A stretch of 64,000 nt of DNA from Puniceicoccaceae bacterium (GCA_018402305.1 JAGYJE010000002.1:218786-282785), one strand, 5' to 3'. Counted from the first letter of the stretch, positions 21,131-32,353 are shown. Program-made: numbers and translations. The notes: generated from the letters alone by a model not told the origin.

Positions 21131-21826
21131 TCAAAACCCCTTCCCCACATCGCCGCCCAGGGGGGCGGGCGGGGCGCTGCGGGCATCTTTGAGGTCGGCG
21201 GCGTAGTGCTTGTGCATTTGCCAGCCGGCCCGGTAGGGCGCACCCTGTGCTTTGACCCATTCGGTGATGGCGTCGAGGGTTGCGGCATCCCCGTGCATCG
21301 ACCATTCCGGATGCAGCCAAACGGGGCGCGTTTCGAGGCTTGGATCGCCCCCCTCGGCAACCGCCTTCAGCATCCCGACGTATTCATCAATGGCACCCGC
21401 CTGATCGACAATAATCTTAAATTCGTGAGCGCGCTCAATCGTTTCCGCCAGCGGGCGCTTCCAGCGCTTCGGACTGAGGGTGATCCAGTCAAAGTCACCT
21501 CGAATCGGAAAAGCGCCACTTGTCTCCAAGTGCACCGGGCGCCCGACCGCGTGCAGCGCATCGACCAGCGGTGCAAGATCGTGGATGGCCGGTTCGCCAC
21601 CGGTGACGACGACAAACTCAGCTGCGGTTTTCGTCACCTCGGCAACCAGATCCTCCACAGTCCAACGGATTACCTTTTCCGGGATGTAGTCGGGGTGCCA
21701 GGTACCCGCTGAATCGCACCAAGGGCAGTGCACCGGGCAACCGAACGTTCGGATGAAATACGCCGCTCGCCCTGCGTGAAAACCCTCGCCTTGGAAGGTG
21801 TAGAACTGTTCGTGGATGGGGAGCAT
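21131..21826 (-). CDS. queE: 7-carboxy-7-deazaguanine synthase
   Basis: A radical-SAM enzyme of 231 residues that contracts 6-carboxytetrahydropterin to the 7-deazapurine core of queuosine. It begins [20 protein letters not shown], a QueE hallmark. The cluster motif is CPVHCPWC (CxxxCxxC) near residues 30-37, followed by DSAGTWH. Later elements are [15 protein letters not shown] and [10 protein letters not shown]. It works with QueC/QueD/QueF, which are not in the window, upstream of QueA (14.5 kb). Confidence 0.94.
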   Translation of the reverse strand: MLPIHEQFYTFQGEGFHAGRAAYFIRTFGCPVHCPWCDSAGTWHPDYIPEKVIRWTVEDLVAEVTKTAAEFVVVTGGEPAIHDLAPLVDALHAVGRPVHLETSGAFPIRGDFDWITLSPKRWKRPLAETIERAHEFKIIVDQAGAIDEYVGMLKAVAEGGDPSLETRPVWLHPEWSMHGDAATLDAITEWVKAQGAPYRAGWQMHKHYAADLKDARSAPPAPLGGDVGKGF

Positions 21827-21904
21827 GTGAAGAAAAGCTTGTTGCGGTTTTTCCCGGGGCGGCGGTTTTCGGCTACGGGATTTGTTTAAGTCATCGAACT
21901 ATTG

Positions 21905-22309
21905 TTAAGTAAGTCGTCCATCGATTAACGCCAGAAATTGTTTTGGGCTGAGCGCTTTGATGGGTGACTTCCGATAATCCGGGAGGTTCCGGGTGATAAT
22001 ATAAGTAGCACCAGCCGAGACGGCTGCGGCGGCTTGTAAGGCATCTTCCAGGTCTTTCATCCGATAATTGAGGGCCGCACGCGCTTCACGGTCGCCTGCG
22101 GGGGCAACGGTGACGAAAGAGAGTAACAGGTTTAAAAAGCGTCGGTGATCTTCCTTTAGTAAATAGGCGCAATTCGCAATCGAATGCCACGCGATGAAGC
22201 CGCTGTTATTGGCTTCCGCCCAGCGTAAAAGCTGTATGCTGTCCTCGGCATGCGGGGCTCGATTGAGCGCAACGTCGAGGATGACGTCGGTATCGATCAG
22301 CACCTTCAC
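21905..22309 (-). CDS. PIN-domain toxin (VapC-like)
   Basis: A 134-residue PIN ribonuclease. It begins MKVLIDTDVILDVALNR with the first acidic residues (D6, D8, D12). A central DLEDALQAAAA carries the acidic pair, and ATYIITRNLPDYRKSPI supplies the last acidic strand, the layout of a VapC/PIN nuclease. The start codon is GTG at 22307-22309 and overlaps the stop of the antitoxin gene, giving tight translational coupling. It presumably cleaves RNA when freed from its partner (22306-22536). Confidence 0.88.
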   Translation of the reverse strand: MKVLIDTDVILDVALNRAPHAEDSIQLLRWAEANNSGFIAWHSIANCAYLLKEDHRRFLNLLLSFVTVAPAGDREARAALNYRMKDLEDALQAAAAVSAGATYIITRNLPDYRKSPIKALSPKQFLALIDGRLT

Positions 22310-22536
22310 GACTTCAAGTATTTCTCGGCGAGCGCACGCCCACGAACATCATCTGGATCCAGATGACGCAGCGACGCGGAGCCGATCATTTGATCGACCG
22401 CAGACGCACCATTTTCAGGCTGGCTTTTCAGAAATTGCTCAAACAGGCCCGAAACGCTGGTCTGCCGTTGCTGCGCTAACCGCTTCGCACGCGCGTGGAG
22501 CTTTGGGTCAATGGTGATTGTTGCCCTCGTTTTCAT
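22306..22536 (-). CDS. Ribbon-helix-helix antitoxin of PIN-toxin pair
   Basis: A 76-residue protein. The N-terminus KTRATITIDPKLHARAKRLA followed by SVSGLFEQFL is a typical ribbon-helix-helix DNA-binding domain (beta strand plus two helices). The C-terminal half would wrap the toxin. Its stop overlaps the GTG start of the PIN toxin. It is transcribed away from the small gap before dnaE. Autorepression of the pair is expected by family analogy. Confidence 0.85.
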   Translation of the reverse strand: MKTRATITIDPKLHARAKRLAQQRQTSVSGLFEQFLKSQPENGASAVDQMIGSASLRHLDPDDVRGRALAEKYLKS

Positions 22537-22588
22537 GCGTATGCATTAAATTAGATTCATGCATACTGTCAAGGGGATATGTGGAGGT

Positions 22589-25500
22589 TTAGCCCGCCCG
22601 CTGCCGTTTTTCCCAGGGGCGGCGGTCGTCGATTGGTTTGATGGCGACGGCTTCGATGCGTACGCCTGCGAGGGCGGGGTGGCGGCGGAGTTGCTTGAAA
22701 TTGGTCCCGCTGATCGTGAAGGTGAGCGACTGTGCTGTCTGCGCTTCAAGGATTTGCTCCTCGACGAGGAAGCTGATGTTGACCCGCGTCTCGCCGTACT
22801 GTCCGTCGATGGTGGCACGCAACAGTTCGATAAACTCCGCCGCTTTATTATTCGGATAGAGGATAAAGTTGATCCGTTGGATGATTTTCGGAATCGAGCT
22901 TTCAAGGTCGAAGACCATGTGCGCGGCCAAGCTCATCTCGCCATTACGGCGGCCGATCAGGCCCTGGATGAGGCTCAGCTTGCCATCTTCCAACCGGTGC
23001 CCCTCTTTGGCGTAAGGGTCGGGGAACATGATCATCTCGTAGCTGTGGTTACGCGTGGCGAGGTTGAAGACCGCCATTTGCTTGCTGTCCTTTCGCGTGT
23101 ATTTGATCGCGAGATTACTCACGATGCCGCAGAGGCGGAAGTTACTGCGGTCGTCAAAGTTGACCAATTCGTCCGGATGGATGAAGCTGTCGATGGCGGT
23201 ATCGATACCCGCATAGGCATCCATGGGGTGCCCTGAAATGTAGAATCCGAGCAGCTCCTTCTCGTGCCGGAGTTTTTCGGTCATACCCATGGCGGGCACG
23301 GTGCGGCGGTTCTGCTTGGGGCCCGATTCGTCTTCGTTGCCGCCCGGATCACCGAGCATGGGAAAGAGGCTGCTTTGCCCTGCTTCGCGGTCGCGGCGGG
23401 TGCTTTCGGCCTCGGCCAGTTCGCTTTCGAGCCCATCGAGCAGGCCGGCGCGGTCCTCGCCAAAGGAGTCGAAGCCGCCGGTCTTGATAAGCGCCTCCAT
23501 GACGCGCCGGTTTACCGCCTTGTCTGCGTTGCGCACGATGAAGTCGGTAAAGCTCTTATAGGGGCCATTGGCCTCGCGCTCGGCGATGATCACCTCGGCC
23601 GCGCCTTCGCCGACCCCCTTGATCGAGGCCATCCCGAAGCGAATGCAGCCGCGCTCATTCTCGACCACGGGCGTGAAGTCGGCCCCCGACTCATTCACGT
23701 CTGGACTGAGGACTGGCACATTCATGGCATTACACTCAGCGAGGAAGTGGGAAATCTTATCCGCATTCCCCTGTTCGGAAGTGAGCACCGCTGCCATAAA
23801 CTCGACCGGGTAGTTGGCTTTCAAATACGCCGTCCGGTAACTCAGCATGGCGTAGGCGGCCGAGTGGGATTTATTAAAACCATACTGGGCGAACTTTTCC
23901 AGTAGCGCGAAGATGGACTCGGCTGTGCGGCGGTCGATGTCGTTGGTTTCCTTTGCGCCCTTGATGAAAACCTCTTTTTGCGCATCCATGACGGACTTGA
24001 TCTTCTTACCCATGGCCCGACGAAGAATGTCGGCACCACCCAGCGTGTAGCCCGCGATAATTCGGGCCGACTCCATGACCTGCTCCTGATAGACCAGCAC
24101 GCCGTAGGTTTCCTCGACCAATTCCTTGAGGAGCGGGTGGGGCACCACGACGGTCGAGGGGTCTTTCTTTCCCTCGATGAACTGTGGAATAAACTGCATC
24201 GGTCCCGGACGATAGAGGGCGATGAGGGCGATAATTTCCTCAAAAGAACTCAGCCCGATCTGCCGGCAGAGCTGCTGCATGCCCCCGGACTCCAGCTGGA
24301 AAACGCCCGTGGTGCGGCCCGAGTTGAGCAGATCGAAGGTTTCTTTGTCGTCGAGCGGCACTTGCTCCACGTTGAATCCTGCCTGGTCGCGGGTGGCTTG
24401 CACGTTCTTTTCCGCGTCGGAGATGACCGTCAGCGTCTTTAGCCCGAGGAAGTCCATCTTGAGCAGGCCCAGGTCCTCGGAGGGGCCCTTGGGATACTGC
24501 GTGGTCAAGTCGCCCTCCTGCAGAGTGACGGGGATGAGGTTCGTAATATCCTGATCCGCGATGATCACCCCGCAGGCATGTTTGCCGGTGTTGCGGATCA
24601 TCCCTTCGATGACGCGGCCCTGATTGATAATGGTTTGGGCGACCGGGTTTCGGGCCAGTTCAGCGGCCAGCTCGGGCGATTTTTTGACCGAATCATCCAG
24701 CGTGATGTTGAGCTCGTCGGGAATCATCTTGGCCAGCTTATTGGCCTCGGCGTATTCCAGGTCATTGACGCGGGCGAGGTCGCGGATGATCATCTTCGCC
24801 CCGAAGGTGCCGAATGTGATGATATTGGCCACGCGCTCCTTACCGTATTTTTCGCGCACGTAGTTGACCACCTCGTCGCGGCGGCGCATGCAGAAATCGA
24901 CGTCGAAATCCGGCGGTGAGACCCGCTCCAGATTGAGCATCCGCTCAAAGAGGAGGCCAAAGCTGAGCGGATCAATATCGGTGATTTTAAGCACGTAGGC
25001 AACGATACAGCCCGCACCCGAACCCCGGCCCGGACCGACGGGGATACCCTGCATGCGCGCCCAGGCGATGAAGTCCCAAACAATCAGGAAATAATCAACG
25101 AAGCCCGTGCCGGTGATGATGGCGAGCTCGTATTCCAACTGCTCGCAGTAGCGTTTGTCGTCGACCGAGGCATTGGCCCAGTCCGCCCGGCAAGCATCGT
25201 AGTCCGCGCCGTAGCGCTCCTTAAGGCCCGCCTTGCACAGTTCAAAGAGGTAGAGGCCATTGGCCTTGTGCTTGGCGCGGGCCTGGGCGTCCAACTCGAT
25301 GGGCTCAGCACCGTCGCGCACCAGTACCTCGTTTTTCTTCTCCACATAGATATCGAGAATGCGCTCAAAGTTCACGTGGTCCTCGGCCTGGGGCGGACCC
25401 CCTTCGATTTCGACGGGCCGCTCGTAAACGGGGTAGTGGTCTTCGCCGAAGGGAAGTTTAACATCGCACATCTCGGCTACGGCCGAGGTGTTGGTAATGG

Positions 25501-26299
25501 CCTCCGGTACTTCCTTAAAGGCCAGCTCCATCTCCTCGCGGGATTTGAGGTAGAATTGGTGGGCGTCGTAGCGCATCCGTTTTTCCTCCTTCACCTTGGC
25601 ATTCGTCTGGATGCAGAGCAGTGAGTCGTGCGGCTCCCAATCCGTGTTTTTGACGTAGTGTACATCGTTGGTGGCCACAACTTTGAGGTCGAACTCAGTG
25701 GCGATTTTGAGCAGGTCCGGGATGATTTGGCGCTGATCGTCGATGCCGTGGTCCATGATTTCCATGATAAAGTATTCCTTACCAAAGATATCGATAAACC
25801 TGGCAGCGGCTTCCCGAGCTTTGTCGAACTCGCCGGCGAGGAGAAACTGTGGAATAACGGCGGCGAGGCAGCCGGAAAAGCCGATCAAGCCCTCACTGTG
25901 GGCGGCCAGCGTTTTCAGGTCGGTTCGGGGCTTGCGGTAGAAGCCCTGGGTGTGAGCCCTGGAGATGATTTTGCAGAGATTTTGATAGCCCGTGAAGTTG
26001 CGAGCCAAGAGCCCCATGTGGCGGGAATTTTGTTTTGCCCGCTCCTCGTTCACCGTGGCCAGCTCATCCTCGTAGACGAGGTAGATCTCGCAGCCGAGCA
26101 GGGGTTTGATGCCGTGCTTTTCCGCCTGCTTAAAAAAGCTGGTCAGCCCGTAAAGCACGCCGTGATCGGTGATGGCGAGGGCCTTCATGCCCAGCTCTGC
26201 GGCCCGCTCGCAGAGCCGATCCGTCCGGCTGCACCCATCCAGTAAACTGTGATCGGTATGGACGTGGAGGTGGACGAATTCGGTGTCTTTGGCAGGCAT
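22589..26299 (-). CDS. dnaE: DNA polymerase III alpha subunit
   Basis: The replicative polymerase, 1236 residues, DnaE1-like in length and order. The N-terminal PHP domain starts [20 protein letters not shown]. The palm carries the catalytic acids in [17 protein letters not shown] and the upstream [14 protein letters not shown]. The fingers include [14 protein letters not shown] and YNKSH-like [21 protein letters not shown] helix-hairpin-helix ([12 protein letters not shown]) and a C-terminal OB fold ([20 protein letters not shown]) follow. The gene stands alone, with the RHH/PIN pair downstream on the same strand. Confidence 0.97.
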   Translation of the reverse strand: MPAKDTEFVHLHVHTDHSLLDGCSRTDRLCERAAELGMKALAITDHGVLYGLTSFFKQAEKHGIKPLLGCEIYLVYEDELATVNEERAKQNSRHMGLLARNFTGYQNLCKIISRAHTQGFYRKPRTDLKTLAAHSEGLIGFSGCLAAVIPQFLLAGEFDKAREAAARFIDIFGKEYFIMEIMDHGIDDQRQIIPDLLKIATEFDLKVVATNDVHYVKNTDWEPHDSLLCIQTNAKVKEEKRMRYDAHQFYLKSREEMELAFKEVPEAITNTSAVAEMCDVKLPFGEDHYPVYERPVEIEGGPPQAEDHVNFERILDIYVEKKNEVLVRDGAEPIELDAQARAKHKANGLYLFELCKAGLKERYGADYDACRADWANASVDDKRYCEQLEYELAIITGTGFVDYFLIVWDFIAWARMQGIPVGPGRGSGAGCIVAYVLKITDIDPLSFGLLFERMLNLERVSPPDFDVDFCMRRRDEVVNYVREKYGKERVANIITFGTFGAKMIIRDLARVNDLEYAEANKLAKMIPDELNITLDDSVKKSPELAAELARNPVAQTIINQGRVIEGMIRNTGKHACGVIIADQDITNLIPVTLQEGDLTTQYPKGPSEDLGLLKMDFLGLKTLTVISDAEKNVQATRDQAGFNVEQVPLDDKETFDLLNSGRTTGVFQLESGGMQQLCRQIGLSSFEEIIALIALYRPGPMQFIPQFIEGKKDPSTVVVPHPLLKELVEETYGVLVYQEQVMESARIIAGYTLGGADILRRAMGKKIKSVMDAQKEVFIKGAKETNDIDRRTAESIFALLEKFAQYGFNKSHSAAYAMLSYRTAYLKANYPVEFMAAVLTSEQGNADKISHFLAECNAMNVPVLSPDVNESGADFTPVVENERGCIRFGMASIKGVGEGAAEVIIAEREANGPYKSFTDFIVRNADKAVNRRVMEALIKTGGFDSFGEDRAGLLDGLESELAEAESTRRDREAGQSSLFPMLGDPGGNEDESGPKQNRRTVPAMGMTEKLRHEKELLGFYISGHPMDAYAGIDTAIDSFIHPDELVNFDDRSNFRLCGIVSNLAIKYTRKDSKQMAVFNLATRNHSYEMIMFPDPYAKEGHRLEDGKLSLIQGLIGRRNGEMSLAAHMVFDLESSIPKIIQRINFILYPNNKAAEFIELLRATIDGQYGETRVNISFLVEEQILEAQTAQSLTFTISGTNFKQLRRHPALAGVRIEAVAIKPIDDRRPWEKRQRAG

Positions 26300-26529
26300 G
26301 TGGCCCTCAGATTGAGGGGCATCTCCGTCAAAGCAAGCAGAAGCGATTCACAGGGAAATTTCCTCGTTTCCGAACGCGTTGAATATTGACGAACGAACCA
26401 CTAAAAATCGCGAAGAAGCTGATTTTTGGTTCACTCGGAAGTCAGGTGCGGGACACGGGGTAAGCCGGTTGTTGGCGTTGTCATGGCAACTGTTGTAATC
26501 GTAGGCAACGGGTGGGAAATGCGACCGGT

Positions 26530-27441
26530 TCAAGCCCTCGGGTGCGCCTGCTTGTGGGCCTCCTTGAGGCGGGCAATGGAAACGTGCGTATAGATCTGAG
26601 TGGTAGAAAGGTTGGCATGCCCCAACAGCTCCTGCACGGCCCGGAGGTCGGCACCCTGGTCGAGCATGTGAGTCGCGAAGGAGTGGCGCAGTTTGTGCGG
26701 CGTCATATCAAGCGGCAACTCTGCGGCGGCAAGATGCGTTTTGAGGCTTTTTTGAATTTGCCGCGGCTCCATGCGGCGGCCTCTCCGGGTGCAGACGACC
26801 GGGGCATCGTGAGCCGCTTCCAAATCGAAACGTTGCACAAAGGTTTTCAGGCATTGCAAAGCGACCGGCCCGAGCGGACAGAGCCGCACTTTTTGCCCCT
26901 TCCCGAGGACGCGGGCGACGCCCTGCCCCGGATCGACCTGCCCGTGGTTGAGCGCACATAGCTCACTCACGCGCAAGCCCCCGCCATAGAGCAACTCCAG
27001 GGCAAGCGCATCACGGAAGGCCTCGAATGCGCCCAATTGCCCGTCTTTCCAAAGAAGGATGGGGGCATTCAGCAAATCGCGCATCTGCGACTCGGTTAAA
27101 AACTTCGGAAGCGGCTTATCCAACTTTGGGAGGATCAAGCCCGTGAATGGGTTGGAAGCGACCACACCTTCTCGCCTCAAGTAAAGGTAGAAGGCGCGCA
27201 AGCCGGATACCTGATTATGGAGGGTCCGGCGTGCCTTGGCACGGCCCGATTCAATGAGGTAGGCGCGCACCTGGAGGGAAGTGATCGCGCCGAAATCACC
27301 GGTCCACTTGCCTGAGTCCTTGATTCCCTCGACGAAGGACTCCACCGCCGTCTTATAGTTGCGCACTGTGTAAGGCGAAACCCGGCGCTCGTGGGCAAGG
27401 TGTTCGGCGAATTGATCAAGGTGTGGGATCGGGTCGGACAT
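26530..27441 (-). CDS. xerC: Tyrosine recombinase XerC/XerD
   Basis: A 303-residue site-specific recombinase that resolves chromosome dimers at dif. The SAM-like N-terminal domain (HLDQFAEHLAHERRVSPYTV) is followed by the catalytic domain: first Arg in LLYGGGLRVSELCAL, HKLRHSFATHMLDQG with the His and second Arg, [16 protein letters not shown] with the His and the Tyr nucleophile. The start at 27441 (MSDPIPHLDQ) is preferred; the longer frame adds a basic leader overlapping the parA end. It lies just after parA on the same strand. Confidence 0.93.
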   Translation of the reverse strand: MSDPIPHLDQFAEHLAHERRVSPYTVRNYKTAVESFVEGIKDSGKWTGDFGAITSLQVRAYLIESGRAKARRTLHNQVSGLRAFYLYLRREGVVASNPFTGLILPKLDKPLPKFLTESQMRDLLNAPILLWKDGQLGAFEAFRDALALELLYGGGLRVSELCALNHGQVDPGQGVARVLGKGQKVRLCPLGPVALQCLKTFVQRFDLEAAHDAPVVCTRRGRRMEPRQIQKSLKTHLAAAELPLDMTPHKLRHSFATHMLDQGADLRAVQELLGHANLSTTQIYTHVSIARLKEAHKQAHPRA

Positions 27442-27499
27442 GCGGCGGGGTTTGTGGCGTCCGCGCTTGCGCGGGCCTGGAGCAGGCGAGGCAAGCCCC

Positions 27500-28285
27500 C
27501 TAGGTGCCCAGCTGGAAGCGCTCAATTACTTCATCGGCAAAGTAGCGGTAGGCATGGGCACCGCTGCTGTTAGGCTCATATTCAAAAATGGACTGGCCGA
27601 AACTGGGGGCTTCACTGAGCCGCACCGAGCGGGGAATCATGCTGCGAAAAACAAGGTCGTCAAAGTGGTTGCGCACCTCGCCGACCACCTGCTGGCCGAG
27701 ATTGGTGCGCTGATCAAACATCGTCATAAGGATGCCGCCCAGCTGAAGTGCGTCATTGACGCCTGCATCGCGGAGTTTATCAACCACCTTCAGGATTTGC
27801 CCAAGGCCTTCCATGGCAAGGTATTCGCACTGCAGAGCAATCAAGAGATAGTCTGCCGCCGCAAGGCTATTCATTGAGAGCATCCCGAGGGCGGGCGGGC
27901 AATCCAGCACGATGGCATCGTAGTCGTCCGAGTCCCGCAGAGGCTGCAACACCTCACGCAACTGAATGAGGTAGTTATCGCGCTGAACCAGTTCGATCTC
28001 GATCGCGGCCATATCGACCTCGGAGGGAATGATAAAGAGGCAATCACTGGCACCGACGGGTTGCACTTTCTCGCACGCAGTCCCTTCACCGCAGAGTGGC
28101 CCGTAGAGGCTGCCGCCCTCGAGCTTTTCCAAGCCGAGACCGCTGGTCGCGTTGGCCTGCGGGTCGAGGTCAACGAGGACGGTACGCACGCCCCTTTCGG
28201 CGAGTGCATAGCTAAGGTTGACAGCAGTTGTCGTTTTACCGACGCCGCCCTTCTGGTTTGCAATGGTGAATACTGTAGCCGACAT
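27500..28285 (-). CDS. parA: ParA/Soj-family chromosome partition ATPase
   Basis: A 261-residue deviant Walker ATPase. FTIANQKGGVGKTTTAVNLS is the Walker A loop with the signature Lys, VDLDPQANATSGLG is the A' motif, and VLDCPPALGMLSMNSL is Walker B. It acts with ParB at parS to segregate the origin region. The ParB gene does not follow in the window; xerC does, 58 bases downstream. The start at 28285 is the natural one for the family. Confidence 0.94.
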   Translation of the reverse strand: MSATVFTIANQKGGVGKTTTAVNLSYALAERGVRTVLVDLDPQANATSGLGLEKLEGGSLYGPLCGEGTACEKVQPVGASDCLFIIPSEVDMAAIEIELVQRDNYLIQLREVLQPLRDSDDYDAIVLDCPPALGMLSMNSLAAADYLLIALQCEYLAMEGLGQILKVVDKLRDAGVNDALQLGGILMTMFDQRTNLGQQVVGEVRNHFDDLVFRSMIPRSVRLSEAPSFGQSIFEYEPNSSGAHAYRYFADEVIERFQLGT

Positions 28286-28513
28286 AGACGTCTTGATAGA
28301 CGAAGCAGAGTCTCCGTCGAGCAGAAAGCGGAGGTATTGCCGCCATAACGACCCCTCGGGGCATTCCCGTGAGGGTGACGGTCCCGGGCAGGAGGGTCGT
28401 GCTACGGCTTAATATCCAGAGCAGATATCACCTATCCATTAAAAATAGCGAAGAACCTTTTTTCTTGCCTTAGTCAACCGGGCGACGTTTATTCTCGCCC
28501 TTCGCATGGTGAC

Positions 28514-28590
28514 GGGGGCTTAGCTCAGTTGGTTAGAGCGCATCCTTGACATGGATGAGGTCGCAGATTCGAATTCTGTAGCTCCCACCA
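28514..28590 (+). tRNA. tRNA-Val(GAC)
   Basis: A 77-nt cloverleaf including an encoded CCA. The acceptor stem is GGGGGCT/AGCTCCC, the D-arm GCTCAGTTGGTTAGAGC, the anticodon stem CATCC/GGATG with loop TTGACAT (anticodon GAC, reading GUC/GUU Val), and the T-arm GCAGATTCGAATTCTGT. It lies alone between the divergent parA gene and the degraded antitoxin region. Confidence 0.97.
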
Positions 28591-28597
28591 TGCGCCC

Positions 28598-28639
28598 CTG
28601 ACGCCCAAGTTCTGACGCCCAAGTTCTGACGCCCAAGTT
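28598..28639. repeat. Three tandem copies of a 14-bp unit after tRNA-Val
   Basis: The unit CTGACGCCCAAGTT is repeated three times without interruption, followed by a partial fourth (CTAACGC). It begins 8 bases after the tRNA CCA end. A slippage-type array is the simplest reading; no function is evident. Confidence 0.9.
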
Positions 28640-28740
28640 CTAACGCTTGCATCTAGGATCACGGAGTGAAGCGCGGCGCGCGTAACGGACGGAGGTCTGC
28701 CGGAGATGGCGTAGCAATCGATCTTGGCGACTGGATAGCA

Positions 28741-28958
28741 TCAGTAGTGGTATCGTATTTGGGCAATGTGAATCCCGTCTTCCATAATTCGATAAACCAG
28801 TCGATGTTCTTCATTGATTCCAAGAGTCTGCGGGCATTTTTGGGGCTTCGCAGTAGATAGGTGGTCTCTTTCATGGATTCGTAATCCTCCAAAGACATCA
28901 TCACGACAGATTCGATACCTTTCTTAGTGATGATCACAGGATCGTGATTGCGGCAGAT
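28741..28958 (-). pseudogene. yefM-yoeB toxin-antitoxin remnant joined by deletion
   Basis: Read leftward, one frame gives [13 protein letters not shown], then IESVVMMSLEDYESMKET, then TYLLRSPKNARRLLES, the middle and end of a YefM antitoxin lacking its N-terminus. At about 28810 the reading jumps frame to INEEHRLVYRIMEDG, then IHIAQIRYHY and a stop at 28741, the C-terminus of a YoeB toxin. The end of the antitoxin and most of the toxin are missing between them. The join lies in a short sequence compatible with both genes (ATCAATGA), suggesting a microhomology deletion. The upstream end is fused to the 3' end of the CPA2 antiporter gene. Confidence 0.85.
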
Positions 28959-30516
28959 TCACGTCCACCCAATCGAGAAACTGTGCCGAGGCGGCGTGGG
29001 CTGTCTGCACAGGGTGTCCGCCGGCGTCGCGCACTTCCGCCTCTTCGAAGGGTTCAAAGACCCGGACAATCACTTGCACCTTGGTATCTTTTAGATAATC
29101 CAGCGCCAGTTGTGCATCGCGCGTCCGCCGCATTGAGCAAAAGACCGCCCGCGCTTCCCGGCAGTGGGCCCGCTCAAGGGTACGTACGTCTGAGCCGTTG
29201 CCTTGCACGCAGGGGACCCCGTCGGCGGTCAACTGGCGAATCACCCCCGCGTCCTCGTCCACTACCACGCAGTCGATGCCGCGCGCTCTCAAGGCATGCA
29301 GCGTGCGGGGACCCGCCCGACCATAGCCCAGCACGACAGCGTGGCCGGACATGACCTGACAAGCGGACTCACCCCTGCGGTAACGGGGGTGCCATTTGAC
29401 CAATCGCAGGGCCACGCTTTCGCACGAAAGCAGGGGCGTCAGCGTCATCGTGCTCACCGTGATCAGGGCGATCAGCGAAAACAGCGCACCCGAGATTTGC
29501 CCTGAGGCCAAGCCGGTCAAGGCGAGCAACAGCGAAAACTCACTGGTCTGCGAAAGCAGTAGCCCCGCCTCGACCGCCGCCCGACTGGAGTAGCCCAACA
29601 CCTCCGCGACAATCGCGACGAGCAGCACCGTCACCACAATCAGCACCGCAATAAAGATGAGTCCATGCCCCAGCATCTCCCAACTCGGCAGCGTGAGAAA
29701 GGCCCCCGCGCTGATAAAAAACAGAGCGAGGAAAAAACCACTGAGCGAGCCCAGCATCCCCCGCACCAAGCCATTCATGGGAAAGGCGGAAATGGCAAAG
29801 CCCGCCAGGAAAGCCCCGACGAGGAAGGGCAGACCCAGCAGCGCAGCCATGGCCGAAAAGGCAAACAGCACCGCCAAGGCCCCGAGCATGAGCTCCTCGT
29901 CATCGAGCCGCATCCGCTTCACGATGACGGGCACCACCCAGCGGTGGAAACCCAGCGCCAGAAAGCCCAGCGCGACGGCATTGGCCAGGCCGTGCACCAC
30001 CATGAGCCAACCCTCGGGCGCTTTGAGGAGCGCCACCATGATCAGCACGATGAAGATATCCTGTAGCAGCAGAACCCCCAGCACGAGCCGACCGTAGGGC
30101 TCAAACATCTGCCGCCGCTGCTGCAAATGACGCACCACCACCAACGTGGAACTGGCCGACAGGGCACAGCCGATGTAGAGCGAGGTCGTCCACCCATAGC
30201 CCAGCCAGAGAGCCGTCAATCCGCCTGCCAGGCCAAGGGTTAAAAACTGGATCACGGCCAGAATCGTGACCGCTCGGGCCCGCCCGCGCATCCGCCGGGG
30301 ACTCAGCTCAACGCCCGCCGCGAAGACCAGCACGGCCAAGCCGATTTCGATCATATCGCGAACCAGATCCTGCGGCACTTCGATCGCCGCGTAGCCAGCT
30401 AGGGCATTGAGGCCCGCGCCCGCGAGCAGCAGCAGCGGGATCGACGGCAGCCGCAGAAACTTCGACAGCCCAAAGGCAATCGCCGCCGCGAGCAGGAGAA
30501 TGGCCATAGCTGTCAT
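28924..30516 (-). CDS. CPA2-family K+/H+ antiporter with TrkA-N domain (distal of pair)
   Basis: About 530 residues. Eleven to twelve hydrophobic segments form the Na+/H+ exchanger domain (residues ~1-380; for example [16 protein letters not shown] and [15 protein letters not shown]). A cytoplasmic NAD-binding TrkA-N domain follows ([20 protein letters not shown]). The start is the ATG at 30516, overlapping the stop of the upstream antiporter as ATGA; the longer frame from 30681 is a shadow. The last eight codons (QSRSCDHH) lie on yefM remnant DNA in another frame, so the original C-terminus was probably replaced by a deletion. Confidence 0.9.
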   Translation of the reverse strand: MTAMAILLLAAAIAFGLSKFLRLPSIPLLLLAGAGLNALAGYAAIEVPQDLVRDMIEIGLAVLVFAAGVELSPRRMRGRARAVTILAVIQFLTLGLAGGLTALWLGYGWTTSLYIGCALSASSTLVVVRHLQQRRQMFEPYGRLVLGVLLLQDIFIVLIMVALLKAPEGWLMVVHGLANAVALGFLALGFHRWVVPVIVKRMRLDDEELMLGALAVLFAFSAMAALLGLPFLVGAFLAGFAISAFPMNGLVRGMLGSLSGFFLALFFISAGAFLTLPSWEMLGHGLIFIAVLIVVTVLLVAIVAEVLGYSSRAAVEAGLLLSQTSEFSLLLALTGLASGQISGALFSLIALITVSTMTLTPLLSCESVALRLVKWHPRYRRGESACQVMSGHAVVLGYGRAGPRTLHALRARGIDCVVVDEDAGVIRQLTADGVPCVQGNGSDVRTLERAHCREARAVFCSMRRTRDAQLALDYLKDTKVQVIVRVFEPFEEAEVRDAGGHPVQTAHAASAQFLDWVDVNLPQSRSCDHH

Positions 30517-32183
30517 TCCGCACGCCCCCCTTCCGCAGCGCTCGTGTCGACTCTGGCGATCGTCCGGTCCAGCAGCACGAGTTGCTCCCGGACTCCATCG
30601 ACCGCCGGCATGAACATATAGTCGGTATCGAGCTCCAGCAGGTCCTCCACGACCGACACATCGAAGGCGTGCATCGCACACGGCACCCCGGCCGAACGGC
30701 AGCGGTAGGCCAGCAGGTGGTTGGTGTCCTCAATCTGCAGCGCCGAGACGACCAGCCGCGCCCGGCGCAGCCCGATCTCCTCGATGACCGATTCATATTC
30801 CACATTGCCAATCATCGTCTCGGCCGCTCCCAAGCCCTCCAGTTTGCCGGGATCGGTATCGATCGCGAGCAGGCGTTCCCCCCGCTGGCAAAGCGTTTGC
30901 ACGATCTCGCGGCCGAGGGCATTCATCCCCACCACGATGATATGATTCTGCCGCTCGGAGGCTTCCTCCGGCTCGACCGCCTGTTTTGCAAAAAACAACT
31001 TGAGCAGCCCAAGGCGTTTGCAGAAGCGATAGAGCGGCTCGGTATAGATGATCATGTAGGCGGACGTGGCAATCGTCACAATGCCCACCACCGCCACCAC
31101 CGAAAGGATCCCCTCACCAATCAGCCCGGCCGCCAACCCCATCGCCGCAAAGACAAAGGAGAACTCGCTGATCTGGGCCACCGTCACACTCGTGCGAAAA
31201 GCCGTCAGCTCGCTGTAGCCCATCCGCGTGATAATGATCAGAAAGATCAACGGGTTCCCCACGATGACGAAGAGTGAAAGCACCACGGCCGAAACCCAGT
31301 ATTCCTGAGCCGCCCCCAGATTCATCTGCACGCCGAGGGTAACGAAAAAGATCGCCACGAAAAAATTCATGAGCGGATGCAGCCGCCGGTGCAGGTCCTC
31401 GTTGTAAGGTAACTGCGCCAGAGCGATCCCGGCAAGGAAGGCGCCCACCTCGACCGAGAGGCCCATCAGCCCGGCCAGTGCTGTGACGAGGAAGCACCAG
31501 AAGAGCGCCCAAATAAAGCTGGTATCCTGACTCCGTGCCGCCCAGGCAAAGGGCTTCGGCAAGACGTAGCGCGAGGCGAGCAGCGTCACCGCGAGCAGCA
31601 CCAGCATGCCCCCAGTCGCTTTGGCCAGACCGATGAGAATCGCGCCAATCTCAAAGCTCCCGCCGACTTGCAGGCCGGTCAACAGCGTCAGCACCCCGAT
31701 CACCACCAAGTCCTGCACGAGAAAGATCCCCACCGCGATGCGCCCGTAGAGCCGCCCTAGTTCTCCCTTTTGATCCAGCAGTTTGACCACCACCACGGTG
31801 CTGCTGAAGGTCAGGGCCACCGCAAGAAAGAGCGCCGGCAAAAAATCGAAACCCAGCACGAGGCAGAGCACCAATCCACCCAGTGCGGTGAAGACCACCT
31901 GCCCGAGCCCCGCCACGATGGCCACCTTGCCGACGTCGCGGATCTTAGCAAAGCTCAGCTCCAGCCCGACCAAAAAGAGCAGCAGGGCGATCCCCACCTC
32001 CGCGATCAGGTGGAGCGAATGACTCAATTCCACCAGCCCGAAAACCGGCCCCAGAGTGATTCCTGCCAGAATATAAGCCACAATGGAGGGCATCCGGATC
32101 GCCTTACCCAAAAACGCAAAGACCGCCGCCGCAATGACGATGAAGCCGAGGTTCAGGAGAAGCGTGAGTTCAGGAACATCCAT
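30513..32183 (-). CDS. CPA2-family cation/proton antiporter with TrkA-N domain (proximal of pair)
   Basis: A 556-residue membrane protein of the KefB/RosB type. The exchanger domain carries [15 protein letters not shown] and [18 protein letters not shown], the conserved acidic segment. A C-terminal TrkA-N Rossmann domain follows ([19 protein letters not shown]) with [11 protein letters not shown]. Its stop overlaps the start of the second antiporter (ATGA), so the two are translationally coupled. Two full-length paralogues in tandem may form hetero-oligomers or differ in ion preference. The transported ion (K+ or Na+) cannot be read from sequence. Confidence 0.92.
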   Translation of the reverse strand: MDVPELTLLLNLGFIVIAAAVFAFLGKAIRMPSIVAYILAGITLGPVFGLVELSHSLHLIAEVGIALLLFLVGLELSFAKIRDVGKVAIVAGLGQVVFTALGGLVLCLVLGFDFLPALFLAVALTFSSTVVVVKLLDQKGELGRLYGRIAVGIFLVQDLVVIGVLTLLTGLQVGGSFEIGAILIGLAKATGGMLVLLAVTLLASRYVLPKPFAWAARSQDTSFIWALFWCFLVTALAGLMGLSVEVGAFLAGIALAQLPYNEDLHRRLHPLMNFFVAIFFVTLGVQMNLGAAQEYWVSAVVLSLFVIVGNPLIFLIIITRMGYSELTAFRTSVTVAQISEFSFVFAAMGLAAGLIGEGILSVVAVVGIVTIATSAYMIIYTEPLYRFCKRLGLLKLFFAKQAVEPEEASERQNHIIVVGMNALGREIVQTLCQRGERLLAIDTDPGKLEGLGAAETMIGNVEYESVIEEIGLRRARLVVSALQIEDTNHLLAYRCRSAGVPCAMHAFDVSVVEDLLELDTDYMFMPAVDGVREQLVLLDRTIARVDTSAAEGGRAE

Positions 32184-32339
32184 TCACAAGAGAGCCTTGA
32201 AAGCTTGCCTGCGTTAAGCAACTCAGAAGCGATTTGCTGATTAAATTCACCGACCATCCGTGGTGTGTCCGCTTGCGGACGCCCCTGCACGCTCAGCAAG
32301 CCCCAAACGCCCAACCAACGCACCCAACCGACGCGGGGC

Positions 32340-32353
32340 GCTCGCAAGCGAGC
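32340..32353. repeat. Short perfect palindrome
   Basis: GCTCGC-AA-GCGAGC lies in the gap between the antiporter genes and the degraded membrane-protein gene. It could form a tight 6-bp hairpin. No T-tract follows on either side, so terminator function is doubtful. Confidence 0.4.

Noticed and set aside
26530..27441. XerC gene as the integron's missing integrase
   Set aside because: It lacks the IntI tail (RSPLD) and lies next to parA, as housekeeping Xer genes do.
28286..28513. Possible small gene between parA and tRNA-Val
   Set aside because: No frame with a plausible start and composition; only a GC-rich stretch and the presumed promoters of parA and the tRNA.
30516..30681. Longer start for the second antiporter
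   Set aside because: The added 55 residues are Arg/Gly-rich shadow of the upstream gene. The ATGA overlap start at 30516 opens directly into the first membrane helix.
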